16,117 bases of DNA from assembly GCA_963789885.1 (NCBI GenBank), contig CAWBNB010000067.1, positions 1-16,117 of the forward strand, given 5' to 3'. Source of the stretch: DATEDA01 sp963789885 (GTDB lineage Bacteria; Pseudomonadota; Gammaproteobacteria; Burkholderiales; SG8-39). Under the pieces are notes generated by a model. The model had not been told where the DNA came from. It did not search any database and saw only the letters and a list, made by a program, of their open reading frames with translations. A program made the translations under genes and the position numbers. This document shows, piece by piece, positions 7,468 to 13,921 of the stretch (positions are counted from its first letter, which is position 1; every line of letters starts with the position of its first letter).

Positions 7468-8679
7468 CTAGAGCGTCGGGCTCGAGAAGTCGCCGCCGAG
7501 CGCGACCAGGCCCCAGTTCGAGCCGTGCGCGTCGAACGCGAACCCGATGTGGGCGCCGAGCGAGTGCGCGTCGCGGAAGATGCGCTGGATCGGGTACGCG
7601 TCGTAGATGCCGTTCGCCCCGGCCATCGCGTGCAGGAGATCCACCGCTTCGGTGCAGAGCTGGGTCGCGTAGGCGACGTTGCGCTTGATCCGCAGCTTCT
7701 CCTCGGTGTCAATGAGGCGCCCGGCCGCCGCCGCCTCCTGTCCAGCGAGGCAGTCGCTACGGAACAGCACGCGCGCCGCCTCGATCCGGGCGCCCGCGGC
7801 CCCGACTCGCAGCTGCACGGTCTGGAAGTCCCGCATGCGCATCCCGGTGTAGTTCGTGCTGCGCGCCTTCACCGCCTCGCAGGTCAGCTCGAGCGCGGCC
7901 TGCGCGTTGCCGAGCGCCGCGCCCGCGAGGCAGTGCGAGCCGAGGGTCGTGATCGGGATCTGGTACAGCGGGTTCGGGTTCGCACGTGCGCCCGGAAAGC
8001 CGGCGCCGCCGCGGCAAAGCGTCATGTCGAGCGCCCTGTGCTCTGGCACGAACACGTCCTTCGCCCGCACCGACTTGGAACCGGTCGCCCGCATGCCGAG
8101 CACGTTCCAGTCGTCGACGATCTCGTACTCGGAGCGGGGCACCAGGCACATGCGCCAGCCGGTGACGCGGTCGCCGTCGTAGACCTGCGCCGCGAGCATG
8201 TTCCACTCCGACGGGTCGACACCGCTCGAGAAGTTCCAGTGCCCCGAGAGCGAGAACCCGCCATCGACCTTGCGCGCGCGCCCCTGCGGGAACGCGATCC
8301 CGGAGGCGATCAGCGCGTCGGGGTTCGCCCCCCACACCTCCTCCTGCGCGCGCTCGTCGTACAGCGCGAGCATCCAGTGGTGGATGCCGAGATTGCCGAC
8401 GTTCCAGGCGATGGAGGGGCAGCCGCGCGCGAGCTCGGCCGGGATGTCGATGAACGACACGAAGTCGAGCTCCATGCCGCCGTAGCGCTTCGGCTGGGCG
8501 AAGCGGAAGAGCCCGGTGCGATGCAGGTCGGCCTCGGTCTCGGGCAGCATCCGCCGCGCCGCCTCGCCGCGCGCGGCGCGCTCGCGCAGGGTAGGCACGA
8601 GGGCATGCGCGCGCGCGAGCGCCTCGTCGTAGCCCACGTCGGCGAAGCTCGCGGCCGCCGGGGCAGCCGGTGCATTCAC
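7468..8679 (-). CDS. Group D flavin-dependent monooxygenase (acyl-CoA dehydrogenase fold; HsaA/HpaH-like)
   Basis: This 403-residue protein has the acyl-CoA dehydrogenase fold but belongs to the flavin-dependent hydroxylase branch (HsaA, p-hydroxyphenylacetate hydroxylase oxygenase, related sulfur and amine monooxygenases). These enzymes use reduced flavin from a separate reductase. Evidence: FAQPKRYGGMELDF (60-73), SGHWNFSSGVDPSEW (145-159), LGMRATGSKSVRAKDVFVPEHR (about 194-215), and the C-terminal QRIFRDAHSLGAHIGF (365-380), the R-D-x-x-x-x-x-x-H active-site region of this branch. There is no acyl-CoA dehydrogenase xEGxSxIQ catalytic glutamate segment. The GTG at 8679 overlaps the stop of the VOC gene as GTGA, a standard coupling arrangement. 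No NAD(P)H:flavin reductase is nearby. The substrate is probably aromatic but is not determinable here. Confidence 0.85.
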   Translation of the reverse strand: MNAPAAPAAASFADVGYDEALARAHALVPTLRERAARGEAARRMLPETEADLHRTGLFRFAQPKRYGGMELDFVSFIDIPAELARGCPSIAWNVGNLGIHHWMLALYDERAQEEVWGANPDALIASGIAFPQGRARKVDGGFSLSGHWNFSSGVDPSEWNMLAAQVYDGDRVTGWRMCLVPRSEYEIVDDWNVLGMRATGSKSVRAKDVFVPEHRALDMTLCRGGAGFPGARANPNPLYQIPITTLGSHCLAGAALGNAQAALELTCEAVKARSTNYTGMRMRDFQTVQLRVGAAGARIEAARVLFRSDCLAGQEAAAAGRLIDTEEKLRIKRNVAYATQLCTEAVDLLHAMAGANGIYDAYPIQRIFRDAHSLGAHIGFAFDAHGSNWGLVALGGDFSSPTL

Positions 8680-9155
8680 TTGACGGTCTCCGGCACGCGC
8701 ACCATCTCGGCGTAGTTCTCGGCGGTCGCACCCCAGTCCGGCTGCTTGTCGATGCCGAAGAAGTTGAGCTCCACGGTGAGGCCGTTCGGGTCCTTGACGA
8801 ACATCTGGTAAAGCTGGAACTCGGGGAAGTAGCGGTTGCGCGACTTGATCCCGACCTGGCCGAAGCGCTTCGCGAACTGCTCCGGCTCGGTGGCGAGGAA
8901 CGCGATGTGGTCGACGACGCCGGTGTTGTCGGTCGCCGACTTCGGCGTGGTGCCGAGGTAGTAGAGCTCGGAGTTCGGGATCCCGTGCGGCCCCATGTGG
9001 ACCTGGATCTTGCCGTTCACGCCGAGCCAGTAGCCCGGGAACGGGAAATCCGGCCGCGGCATCACCTCGAAGCCGAGCACGTCGCAGTAGAAAGCCTTGG
9101 TGGCCTCGAGGTCGTTGGCGCGGACAAAGTAATGGTTGATCTCGGTGACGGGCAC
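8676..9155 (-). CDS. VOC-superfamily metalloenzyme (glyoxalase/extradiol dioxygenase-like)
   Basis: This is a small 159-residue vicinal-oxygen-chelate protein made of two beta-alpha-beta-beta-beta modules. Likely metal ligands are His in INHYFVRANDLE near the N-terminus, His in VVDHIAFLA near the middle, and Glu in GLTVELNFF near the end. The first module carries ATKAFYCDVLGFEV, the usual helix and strand. At this length it is not a full-size two-domain extradiol dioxygenase. A glyoxalase, isomerase, hydrolase or small dioxygenase role is possible. The GTG start at 9155 is chosen because GGAGGA (9166-9161) sits 5 bases upstream; the open frame continues upstream without further support. It is the first gene of the operon continuing to the nitroreductase, and its TGA overlaps the monooxygenase GTG by 4 bases. 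Confidence 0.85.
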   Translation of the reverse strand: MPVTEINHYFVRANDLEATKAFYCDVLGFEVMPRPDFPFPGYWLGVNGKIQVHMGPHGIPNSELYYLGTTPKSATDNTGVVDHIAFLATEPEQFAKRFGQVGIKSRNRYFPEFQLYQMFVKDPNGLTVELNFFGIDKQPDWGATAENYAEMVRVPETVK

Positions 9156-9160
9156 GGGAA

Positions 9161-9166
9161 TCCTCC
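9161..9166 (-). promoter_or_regulatory. Ribosome binding site of the VOC gene
   Basis: GGAGGA on the minus strand, 5 bases before the GTG at 9155. It decides the start in favour of this GTG; the next codons read Pro-Val-Thr-Glu-Ile-Asn. Confidence 0.85.
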
Positions 9167-9190
9167 GGTAGGGAGTCGGCTGCGACTGCG

Positions 9191-9218
9191 ATGTTAAGCC
9201 GCGGCCGCCGGTTGATAA
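9191..9218 (-). promoter_or_regulatory. Candidate promoter of the VOC-monooxygenase operon
   Basis: On the minus strand TTATCA (9218-9213) and TAACAT (9196-9191) are separated by 16 bases. Each matches 4 of 6 consensus positions. Transcription would start near 9184, about 29 bases before the GTG. The candidate lies in the 125-base gap that separates the operon from the DUF1840 gene. Confidence 0.35.
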
Positions 9219-9251
9219 AGGGGACCGCCGGATTTTCTGCGGGACGGGAAT

Positions 9252-9270
9252 TTCCGGCGCTCCGCCGGAA
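9252..9270 (-). terminator. Hairpin after the DUF1840 gene
   Basis: TTCCGGCG (9252-9259) and CGCCGGAA (9263-9270) form a perfect 8-bp stem with a 3-base CTC loop, starting 10 bases after the DUF1840 stop on the minus strand. The following bases are AATTCCCG rather than a T-run, so it may be a terminator of limited strength or a 3' stabilising hairpin. Confidence 0.45.
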
Positions 9271-9280
9271 GCGCGGAGGG

Positions 9281-9574
9281 CTAGCCCTTGTCCCAGAGTA
9301 CGTCGGCGCCCGCCTTCGACGCCCGCTCGAGGAGGTCGATGAGGGGATAGGCGCGCTGCCTGAGCGAGACCTTCGGTTCCTGCTCGTCGCGGCCGCCTTC
9401 CTTGGCGGGCGCCGCGGCCACCGCCGCCTTGAGCCGCTCGAGCGCGGGCGGGATGTCCCCGGCGAGGAGCGCGCCGGGGACGGTGCCGCTGTTTCCCGTC
9501 GCCTTCAGCAGCGCCACCGCGATGTCGCCGAACATCGTGATACCGCCCACCTTGCTGTCGAACTTCACGAGCAT
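9281..9574 (-). CDS. DUF1840 domain-containing protein
   Basis: This small 97-residue protein opens with MLVKFDSKVGGITMFGDIAV, the conserved start of DUF1840. It continues with GNSGTVPGALLAGDIPPALERLKAAV and VSLRQRAYPLIDLLERASKAGADVLWDKG, which is the whole family length. DUF1840 proteins are found mainly in Betaproteobacteria and have no known function. No signal peptide or membrane segment is visible; it should be cytoplasmic. The ATG at 9574 has no Shine-Dalgarno, and a TAGAAT sits exactly 6 bases upstream, suggesting a leaderless message. It is divergent from the DUF1015 gene with only 45 bases between start codons. Confidence 0.88.
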   Translation of the reverse strand: MLVKFDSKVGGITMFGDIAVALLKATGNSGTVPGALLAGDIPPALERLKAAVAAAPAKEGGRDEQEPKVSLRQRAYPLIDLLERASKAGADVLWDKG

Positions 9575-9579
9575 GCCGG

Positions 9580-9600
9580 GATTCTACGCGCGGTAGAATC
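9580..9600. promoter_or_regulatory. Palindromic divergent -10 region (DUF1840 / DUF1015)
   Basis: GATTCTAC (9580-9587) and GTAGAATC (9593-9600) form a perfect inverted repeat around GCGCG. Each arm contains TAGAAT reading outward: 9594-9599 on plus toward DUF1015 and 9586-9581 on minus toward DUF1840. Both resemble sigma-70 -10 boxes, so this may be an overlapping divergent promoter. It could instead be an operator or hairpin; no good -35 is seen on either side. Confidence 0.45.
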
Positions 9601-9619
9601 ACCGCGCGTCCTTCCCCCG

Positions 9620-10879
9620 GTGCCCGCCGAAACGATTCCGCGCTTGCCACTCGTTCGCCCGTTTGCCGCCCTGCGTCCGGCGCCCGCGCGTGCCGCTGAA
9701 GTCGCCGCGCCGCCGTACGACGTCCTGTCGAGCGACGAGGCGCGTGCGCGCGCCGCCGGCAAGCCGTGGAGCTTCCTGCACGTCTCGAAGCCGGAGATCG
9801 ACCTTCCGGCGGGCACCGATCCGTACTCGCCGGCGGTCTACGCCAAGGGTGCCGACAACCTCGCGCGGATGTGCGCGGCGGGCGTGCTCGTGCGCGACCC
9901 GGCGCCGTCGTACTACGTCTATCGCTTCACGCTCGAGGGTCGCGTCCAGACCGGCGTCGCGGCCGTCGCGTCGATGGCGGCGTACGACGCGAACCGTGTC
10001 CGCAAGCACGAGCTCACCCGCCCCGACAAGGAAGACGACCGCGTGCGCCACATGGAAGCGCTCAACGCGCAGACCGGGCCGGTCCTCGCGGCGTATCCGC
10101 CGGCCGCGGCGCTCGACGCGCTGCTCGCCGAGATCGCGCGCGGCGCGCCGGAGACGGACGTCCTCGCCGACGGCGGCGTGCGCCATTCGATCTGGCCGGT
10201 GCGCGACGCCGGGTCGATCGCGCGGATCGGCGCGCTCTTCGACGCGATGCCGGCGATCTACATCGCCGACGGCCATCACCGTTCGGCGGCCGCCTCCCGC
10301 GTCGCGTCGCGGCGGCGGGAGCGGGGCGCCGGCGCCGACGCGAGCCACGAGTGGTTCCTGGTTGTGGCGTTCCCGCACCACGAGCTGCGGATCCTCGACT
10401 ACAACCGCGTCGTGCGCGACCTCGGCGGGATGACCCGGCACGAGCTGCTCGCGAAGCTGGGTGCCAGGTTCGACGTGACCGCGAGCGACGGGCCGGTGCG
10501 GCCCGCGCGCCACGGGGAGTTCGGCATGTACGCCGGCGGCCACTGGCACCGGTTCGCGCCGCGTCCCGGGGTGCCCGAGCCGACTGACCCGGTGGCGCGA
10601 CTCGACGCGAGCCTGCTGACGAGCCGCGTGCTTTCCCCGCTCCTCGGCATCGGCGATCTCCGGACCGACAAGCGGATCGACTTCGTCGGCGGCGGCCGCG
10701 GTCTCGGCGAGCTCGAGAAGCGCGTCGACTCCGGCGAGATGGCGGCCGCGTTCTCGCTCTACCCGACCCGCTTCGAGGACCTCATGGCGGTGGCCGACGC
10801 CGGCGAGGTGATGCCGCCGAAATCGACCTGGTTCGAGCCCAAGCTCGCCGACGGACTCCTCTCGCACGTGCTCGACTGA
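9620..10879 (+). CDS. DUF1015 family protein
   Basis: With the GTG at 9620 the protein has 419 residues, the usual DUF1015 size. Landmarks are LVRPFAALRP near the start, APPYDVLSSDEA at 30-41, RKHELTRPDKEDDRV in the first third, and AIYIADGHHRSAAA around residue 215 (the best-known family signature). FPHHELRILDYNRVV and FVGGGRGLGELEKRV follow, and the protein ends with LMAVADAGEVMPPKSTWFEPK. It is soluble, with no signal peptide. Its biochemical function is not established. The reading frame is open upstream to 9191, but that part reads through the DUF1840 gene on the other strand and has no family residues. There is no convincing Shine-Dalgarno; TTG at 9641 is an alternative start. The next gene follows 41 bases later under its own likely promoter. 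Confidence 0.85.
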   Translation: MPAETIPRLPLVRPFAALRPAPARAAEVAAPPYDVLSSDEARARAAGKPWSFLHVSKPEIDLPAGTDPYSPAVYAKGADNLARMCAAGVLVRDPAPSYYVYRFTLEGRVQTGVAAVASMAAYDANRVRKHELTRPDKEDDRVRHMEALNAQTGPVLAAYPPAAALDALLAEIARGAPETDVLADGGVRHSIWPVRDAGSIARIGALFDAMPAIYIADGHHRSAAASRVASRRRERGAGADASHEWFLVVAFPHHELRILDYNRVVRDLGGMTRHELLAKLGARFDVTASDGPVRPARHGEFGMYAGGHWHRFAPRPGVPEPTDPVARLDASLLTSRVLSPLLGIGDLRTDKRIDFVGGGRGLGELEKRVDSGEMAAAFSLYPTRFEDLMAVADAGEVMPPKSTWFEPKLADGLLSHVLD

Positions 10880-10886
10880 CGACGGC

Positions 10887-10914
10887 TTGCGTTCGGCGCG
10901 ATACTGTCTAAAAT
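10887..10914 (+). promoter_or_regulatory. Candidate promoter of the radical SAM gene
   Basis: TTGCGT (10887-10892), 16 bases of spacer, then TAAAAT (10909-10914) resemble a sigma-70 promoter. The expected start of transcription, about 7 bases after the -10 box, coincides with the A of the ATG at 10921. The AT-rich TCTAAAATA stands out against its GC-rich surroundings. Confidence 0.55.
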
Positions 10915-10920
10915 ACCAGT

Positions 10921-12015
10921 ATGGCGCTGAAAACCACCCGCGGCGACGCCGGCGGCGCGGTCAAGGGCCGCGGCGCGCCGTCCAATCTCGAGGGCCGCTA
11001 CGAGGCGTTTGCGCGCGAGCGCGCCGACGACGGCTGGGAGCGGGAGGAGGAGGCGCTCCCGCCGCTGAAGACGATCGTCACCGAGGAGCACGCGAAGAGC
11101 ATCATCTCGCGCAACGACTCGCCCGACGTCGGCTTCGACCAGTCGATCAACCCGTACCGGGGATGCGAGCACGGGTGTGTCTACTGCTTCGCCCGCCCGA
11201 CCCACGCCTACCTCGGCCTCTCGCCCGGCCTCGACTTCGAGACGCGGATCTTCGCCAAGACCAACGCCGCCGAGCTGCTGCGCCGCGAGCTCGCCGTGCC
11301 GGGCTATCGCTGCAGCCCGATCGCGATCGGCGTGAATACCGACGCCTATCAGCCGGCCGAGCGCGAGCTTCGGATCACGCGTTCGGTGATCGAGGTGCTC
11401 GCCGAATACGAGCATCCGTTCACGCTGATAAGCAAGAATTCGCTCATCGAGCGCGACATCGACCTGATCGCGCCCGCGGCGGCGAAGCGCCTGACGCGCG
11501 CGGCGGTCTCGGTCACCAACTTCGACGCCGCGCTCGCGCGCAAGCTGGAGCCGCGGGCCGCCGCGCCGTACCGTCGGATCGAAACGATCCGGCGGCTCGC
11601 CGACGCCGGCATCCCGGTGTGCGTGATGGTGGCGCCGGTCATCCCGTTCGTGAACGACCGGCATATGGAAGAGATCCTCGAGCGCGCGCGCGAAGCCGGC
11701 GCGACATCGGCCGGGTACGTACTGCTGCGCCTGCCGCACGAGCTCGCGCCGCTCTTCAAGGAGTGGCTCGCGACGCACTACCCGCTCAAGGCCGAGCACG
11801 TGATGAGCCTCGTGCACCAGGTGCGCGGCGGCAGGGACTACGACTCGCGGTTCGGCATCCGCCAGAGCGGGACCGGGACCCTCGCCGAGCTGATCGGCAA
11901 GCGTTTCGAGCTCGCGTGCAAGCGGCTCGGACTGAACGAGGACGACTGGCGTGAGCCGCTCGACACCTCGCGCTTCCGGCCGCCGCGGACGGGCCCGCAG
12001 CTCGATCTCTTCTAG
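10921..12015 (+). CDS. PA0069-family radical SAM protein
   Basis: This 364-residue radical S-adenosylmethionine enzyme has the iron-sulfur motif GCEHGCVYCFARPTH, with C-x3-C-x2-C at Cys82, Cys86 and Cys89. INPYRGCEHGCVYCF followed by YLGLSPGLDFETRIFAK is characteristic of the PA0069 subgroup, related to SplB-like proteins. Later conserved parts are PIAIGVNTDAYQPAE, TLISKNSLIERDIDL and ISVCVMVAPVIPFVND-like GIPVCVMVAPVIPFVND. The substrate is unknown. It should not be called spore photoproduct lyase, since this organism type does not sporulate. The ATG at 10921 has no Shine-Dalgarno and lies 6 bases after a good -10 box. It ends at a CTAG that also provides the stop of folE on the opposite strand, so the two genes overlap by 4 bases. 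Confidence 0.9.
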   Translation: MALKTTRGDAGGAVKGRGAPSNLEGRYEAFARERADDGWEREEEALPPLKTIVTEEHAKSIISRNDSPDVGFDQSINPYRGCEHGCVYCFARPTHAYLGLSPGLDFETRIFAKTNAAELLRRELAVPGYRCSPIAIGVNTDAYQPAERELRITRSVIEVLAEYEHPFTLISKNSLIERDIDLIAPAAAKRLTRAAVSVTNFDAALARKLEPRAAAPYRRIETIRRLADAGIPVCVMVAPVIPFVNDRHMEEILERAREAGATSAGYVLLRLPHELAPLFKEWLATHYPLKAEHVMSLVHQVRGGRDYDSRFGIRQSGTGTLAELIGKRFELACKRLGLNEDDWREPLDTSRFRPPRTGPQLDLF

Positions 12016-12725
12016 CTCTTCACCAGCTGGAGAAACTCCCGGCGCAGCTCGGGGTTGGTGAGGAACGCGCCGCGCATGATGCTGTTCACCATGTGCGACT
12101 CGTCCTTCACGCCGCGCCATTGCATGCAGTAGTGGTCGGCCTCGAGGATGAGCGCGACGCCCTCGGGCTGCAGGCGCTCCTCCAGGAGATCGGCGAGGTG
12201 CATCACCGCCTCTTCCTGGATCTGCGGCCGGCTCATCACCCAGTCGGCGATCCGCGAGTACTTCGACAGCCCGACGAGATTGGAGCGCTCGCTCGGCAGC
12301 ACGCCGATCCACAGCTTGCCGATGATCGGCACCAGGTGGTGCGAGCAGGCGCTCCGGACCTTGATCGGGCCGACGATCATCAGCTCGTTCAGCTTCGCCG
12401 CGTTCGGGAACTCGGTCACCGGCGGCATCGGGTGATAGCGGCCCTTGAACGTCTCGTGCAGGAACATCCGCGCCACCCGCCGCGCGGTGCCGCGCGTGTT
12501 GTGGTCGCTCACGGTGTCGATCACCAGCGACTCGAGCAGACCCTGGATCCGTTCGGTCACTTCGGCCTCGAGCGCGGCGAGCTCGCCGTCGCAAATGAAC
12601 CCGGCGATGTTGTCGTTCGCGTGGAAACGGTGGCCGGCGGCGACGAGGCGCTCGCGCACCCGCGCGGAGGCGGGGGTCGCCGGCGAGGCGGTGCGCTTCA
12701 GGTTGCTGCTCTTGGGATCGTTCAT
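12012..12725 (-). CDS. folE: GTP cyclohydrolase I (FolE)
   Basis: This enzyme converts GTP to 7,8-dihydroneopterin triphosphate, the first step of tetrahydrofolate and pterin synthesis. It has 237 residues. SACSHHLVPIIGKLWIGVLP (125-144) carries the zinc and catalytic residues Cys127, His129 and His130. LVGLSKYSRIADWVMSRPQIQEE (about 150-172) is the conserved GLSK...R.Q.QE block. ADHYCMQWRGVKD (196-208) supplies His198 and the third zinc ligand Cys200. Canonical FolE has CEHH and HMC; here these are CSHH and HYC, with the functional positions retained. The first 40 residues are a variable extension. The ATG at 12725 has no Shine-Dalgarno and TATAGT lies 6 bases upstream. No other folate gene is nearby. 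Convergent with the radical SAM gene. Confidence 0.92.
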   Translation of the reverse strand: MNDPKSSNLKRTASPATPASARVRERLVAAGHRFHANDNIAGFICDGELAALEAEVTERIQGLLESLVIDTVSDHNTRGTARRVARMFLHETFKGRYHPMPPVTEFPNAAKLNELMIVGPIKVRSACSHHLVPIIGKLWIGVLPSERSNLVGLSKYSRIADWVMSRPQIQEEAVMHLADLLEERLQPEGVALILEADHYCMQWRGVKDESHMVNSIMRGAFLTNPELRREFLQLVKS

Positions 12726-12731
12726 CCCGGA

Positions 12732-12737
12732 ACTATA
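12732..12737 (-). promoter_or_regulatory. Candidate -10 box of folE
   Basis: TATAGT on the minus strand is 6 bases before the ATG at 12725, in the 42-base gap between folE and the acyl-CoA dehydrogenase stop. Initiation about 7 bases downstream would begin at the A of the ATG. No recognisable -35 at 16-18 bases. Confidence 0.45.
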
Positions 12738-12767
12738 CGATGAGGGCCACGAAGTGATGCGCTCGCG

Positions 12768-13913
12768 TCAACCGAGCAAGTCGCGCGCGATCAGCATACG
12801 CTGGATCTCGGACGCGCCCTCGCCGACGCGATAGTGGCGAACGTCGCGGTAGAACCGCTCGACCGGAAACCCGCGGACGAGCCCCATCCCGCCGTGGATC
12901 TGCACCGCGCGATCGGCGACGCGCCCGACCATCTCGGAGGCGTACAGCTTGCACATCCCGCCGGCGACGCTCGGCTCGGCGCCGGCGCTCGCCTGGCGCA
13001 GGGTCTCGTACACAAGCGCGCGGGCGGCCGCGAGCTCGGTGGCCGAGTCGGCGAGCATCCACTGGATCGCCTGCCGCTCGGCGAGCGGCTTGCCGAACGT
13101 GTGGCGGGCCTTCGCGTGCGCGACCGACATCTCGAGCAGCCGGTCCGCCGCGCCGATGCAGGAGCAGGAGACGCCGAGCCGCCCGCTCGTCAGCGAGCCC
13201 ATCGCGATGCCGAACCCGGCGCCGACCTCGCCGAGCACCGCGGCGTCGGGAACGAAGCAGTCGTCGAACGCGAGATCCGCGAGCTTGATGGCCTCCGAGC
13301 CGATCGTGGTGTCGACGCGCGTCACCGTGAACCCCGGCGTGCCGCGGTCGACCAGGAACGCGGTGATGCCGCCGCGCGCGCGCCTGGCGGGGTCGGTGAC
13401 GGCGATCACCAGCACGACGTCGGCACGGTGCGCGCCGCTGATGTATTGCTTGCGCCCGTTCAGGATCCAGCCGCCGTCGCCGCGGACCGCGCGGGTCCGG
13501 ATCGCCGCCGAGTCGGAGCCCGCCTCCGGCTCGGTCAGCGCGAACGACGCGGTCATGCTGCCGGCCGCGAGGCCGGGCACGTACTTCCGCTTCTGTTCGA
13601 TGGTTCCCGCGCGGGCGATCGCGATCGGCGTCAGCCCGCTGGTCGCGTCGAGCAGCAGCGTGAAGACGCGGTGCGAGCGGGCGAACTCCTCGAGCGCGAG
13701 GCAGTAGGTCGCGAGATCGAAGTCGCCGCCGCCGTACTCCGCCGGCAGGCGCATCCCGAGATAGCCCTGGTCGCGGAGAGCCGCGATCGCCGCCGCCGGG
13801 ACTTCGCCGGTGCGGTCGATCTCCTCCGCGATCGGCTCGAGGCGCTCGATGGCGAAGCGCCGCATCGCGGCGCGGACCTCCGCGAGCTCGGGCGTGATCT
13901 CGAGCGCGATCAT
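12768..13913 (-). CDS. Acyl-CoA dehydrogenase family protein
   Basis: This is a 381-residue FAD enzyme that oxidises an acyl-CoA to the 2,3-enoyl-CoA and passes electrons to ETF. Domains in order are an N-terminal helical domain (1 to about 115), the middle beta domain with ASFALTEPEAGSDSAAIRT (122-140) and WILNGRKQYISGA (149-161), then the C-terminal helical domain. RHTFGKPLAERQAIQWMLAD is at 270-289, AVQIHGGMGLVRGFPVERFYRD at 336-357 and GEGASEIQRMLIARDLLG at 364-381. Glu365 in that last block is the expected catalytic base. The ATG at 13913 lies 8 bases after the restored stop of the amidohydrolase. The frame stays open upstream into that gene, but only because of a one-base insertion near 13985. 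It is the last gene of the operon; acyl substrate unknown. Confidence 0.88.
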   Translation of the reverse strand: MIALEITPELAEVRAAMRRFAIERLEPIAEEIDRTGEVPAAAIAALRDQGYLGMRLPAEYGGGDFDLATYCLALEEFARSHRVFTLLLDATSGLTPIAIARAGTIEQKRKYVPGLAAGSMTASFALTEPEAGSDSAAIRTRAVRGDGGWILNGRKQYISGAHRADVVLVIAVTDPARRARGGITAFLVDRGTPGFTVTRVDTTIGSEAIKLADLAFDDCFVPDAAVLGEVGAGFGIAMGSLTSGRLGVSCSCIGAADRLLEMSVAHAKARHTFGKPLAERQAIQWMLADSATELAAARALVYETLRQASAGAEPSVAGGMCKLYASEMVGRVADRAVQIHGGMGLVRGFPVERFYRDVRHYRVGEGASEIQRMLIARDLLG

Positions 13914-13921
13914 GCCGTGCG

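Noticed and set aside
6754..8715. Long plus-strand open frame (653 codons) opposite the NnrU-like and monooxygenase genes.
   Set aside because: Low-complexity Arg/Ala/Glu composition with no recognisable motif; the minus-strand genes have clear family signatures and joined starts and stops.
9205..9268. Three copies of CCGCCGG (9205, 9225, 9262) upstream of the VOC operon as possible operator repeats.
   Set aside because: Spacing is irregular, the third copy is part of the hairpin after DUF1840, and such heptamers are expected by chance in DNA this GC-rich.
9191..9619. N-terminal extension of the DUF1015 protein (frame is open back to 9191).
   Set aside because: The added residues are the complement of the DUF1840 gene and show no family similarity; DUF1015 landmarks begin directly after the GTG at 9620.
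10921..12015. Spore photoproduct lyase.
   Set aside because: The cysteine motif and flanking residues fit the PA0069 radical SAM subgroup, and nothing else in the window suggests a spore former.
12870..12872. Apparent loss of the acyl-CoA dehydrogenase catalytic glutamate (GGMGLVRGFPVER has Gly where many homologues have an acidic residue).
   Set aside because: The catalytic base of medium-chain type enzymes is the Glu in the following xEGxSxIQ block. That block is present here as GEGASEIQ with Glu365, so the active site looks intact.
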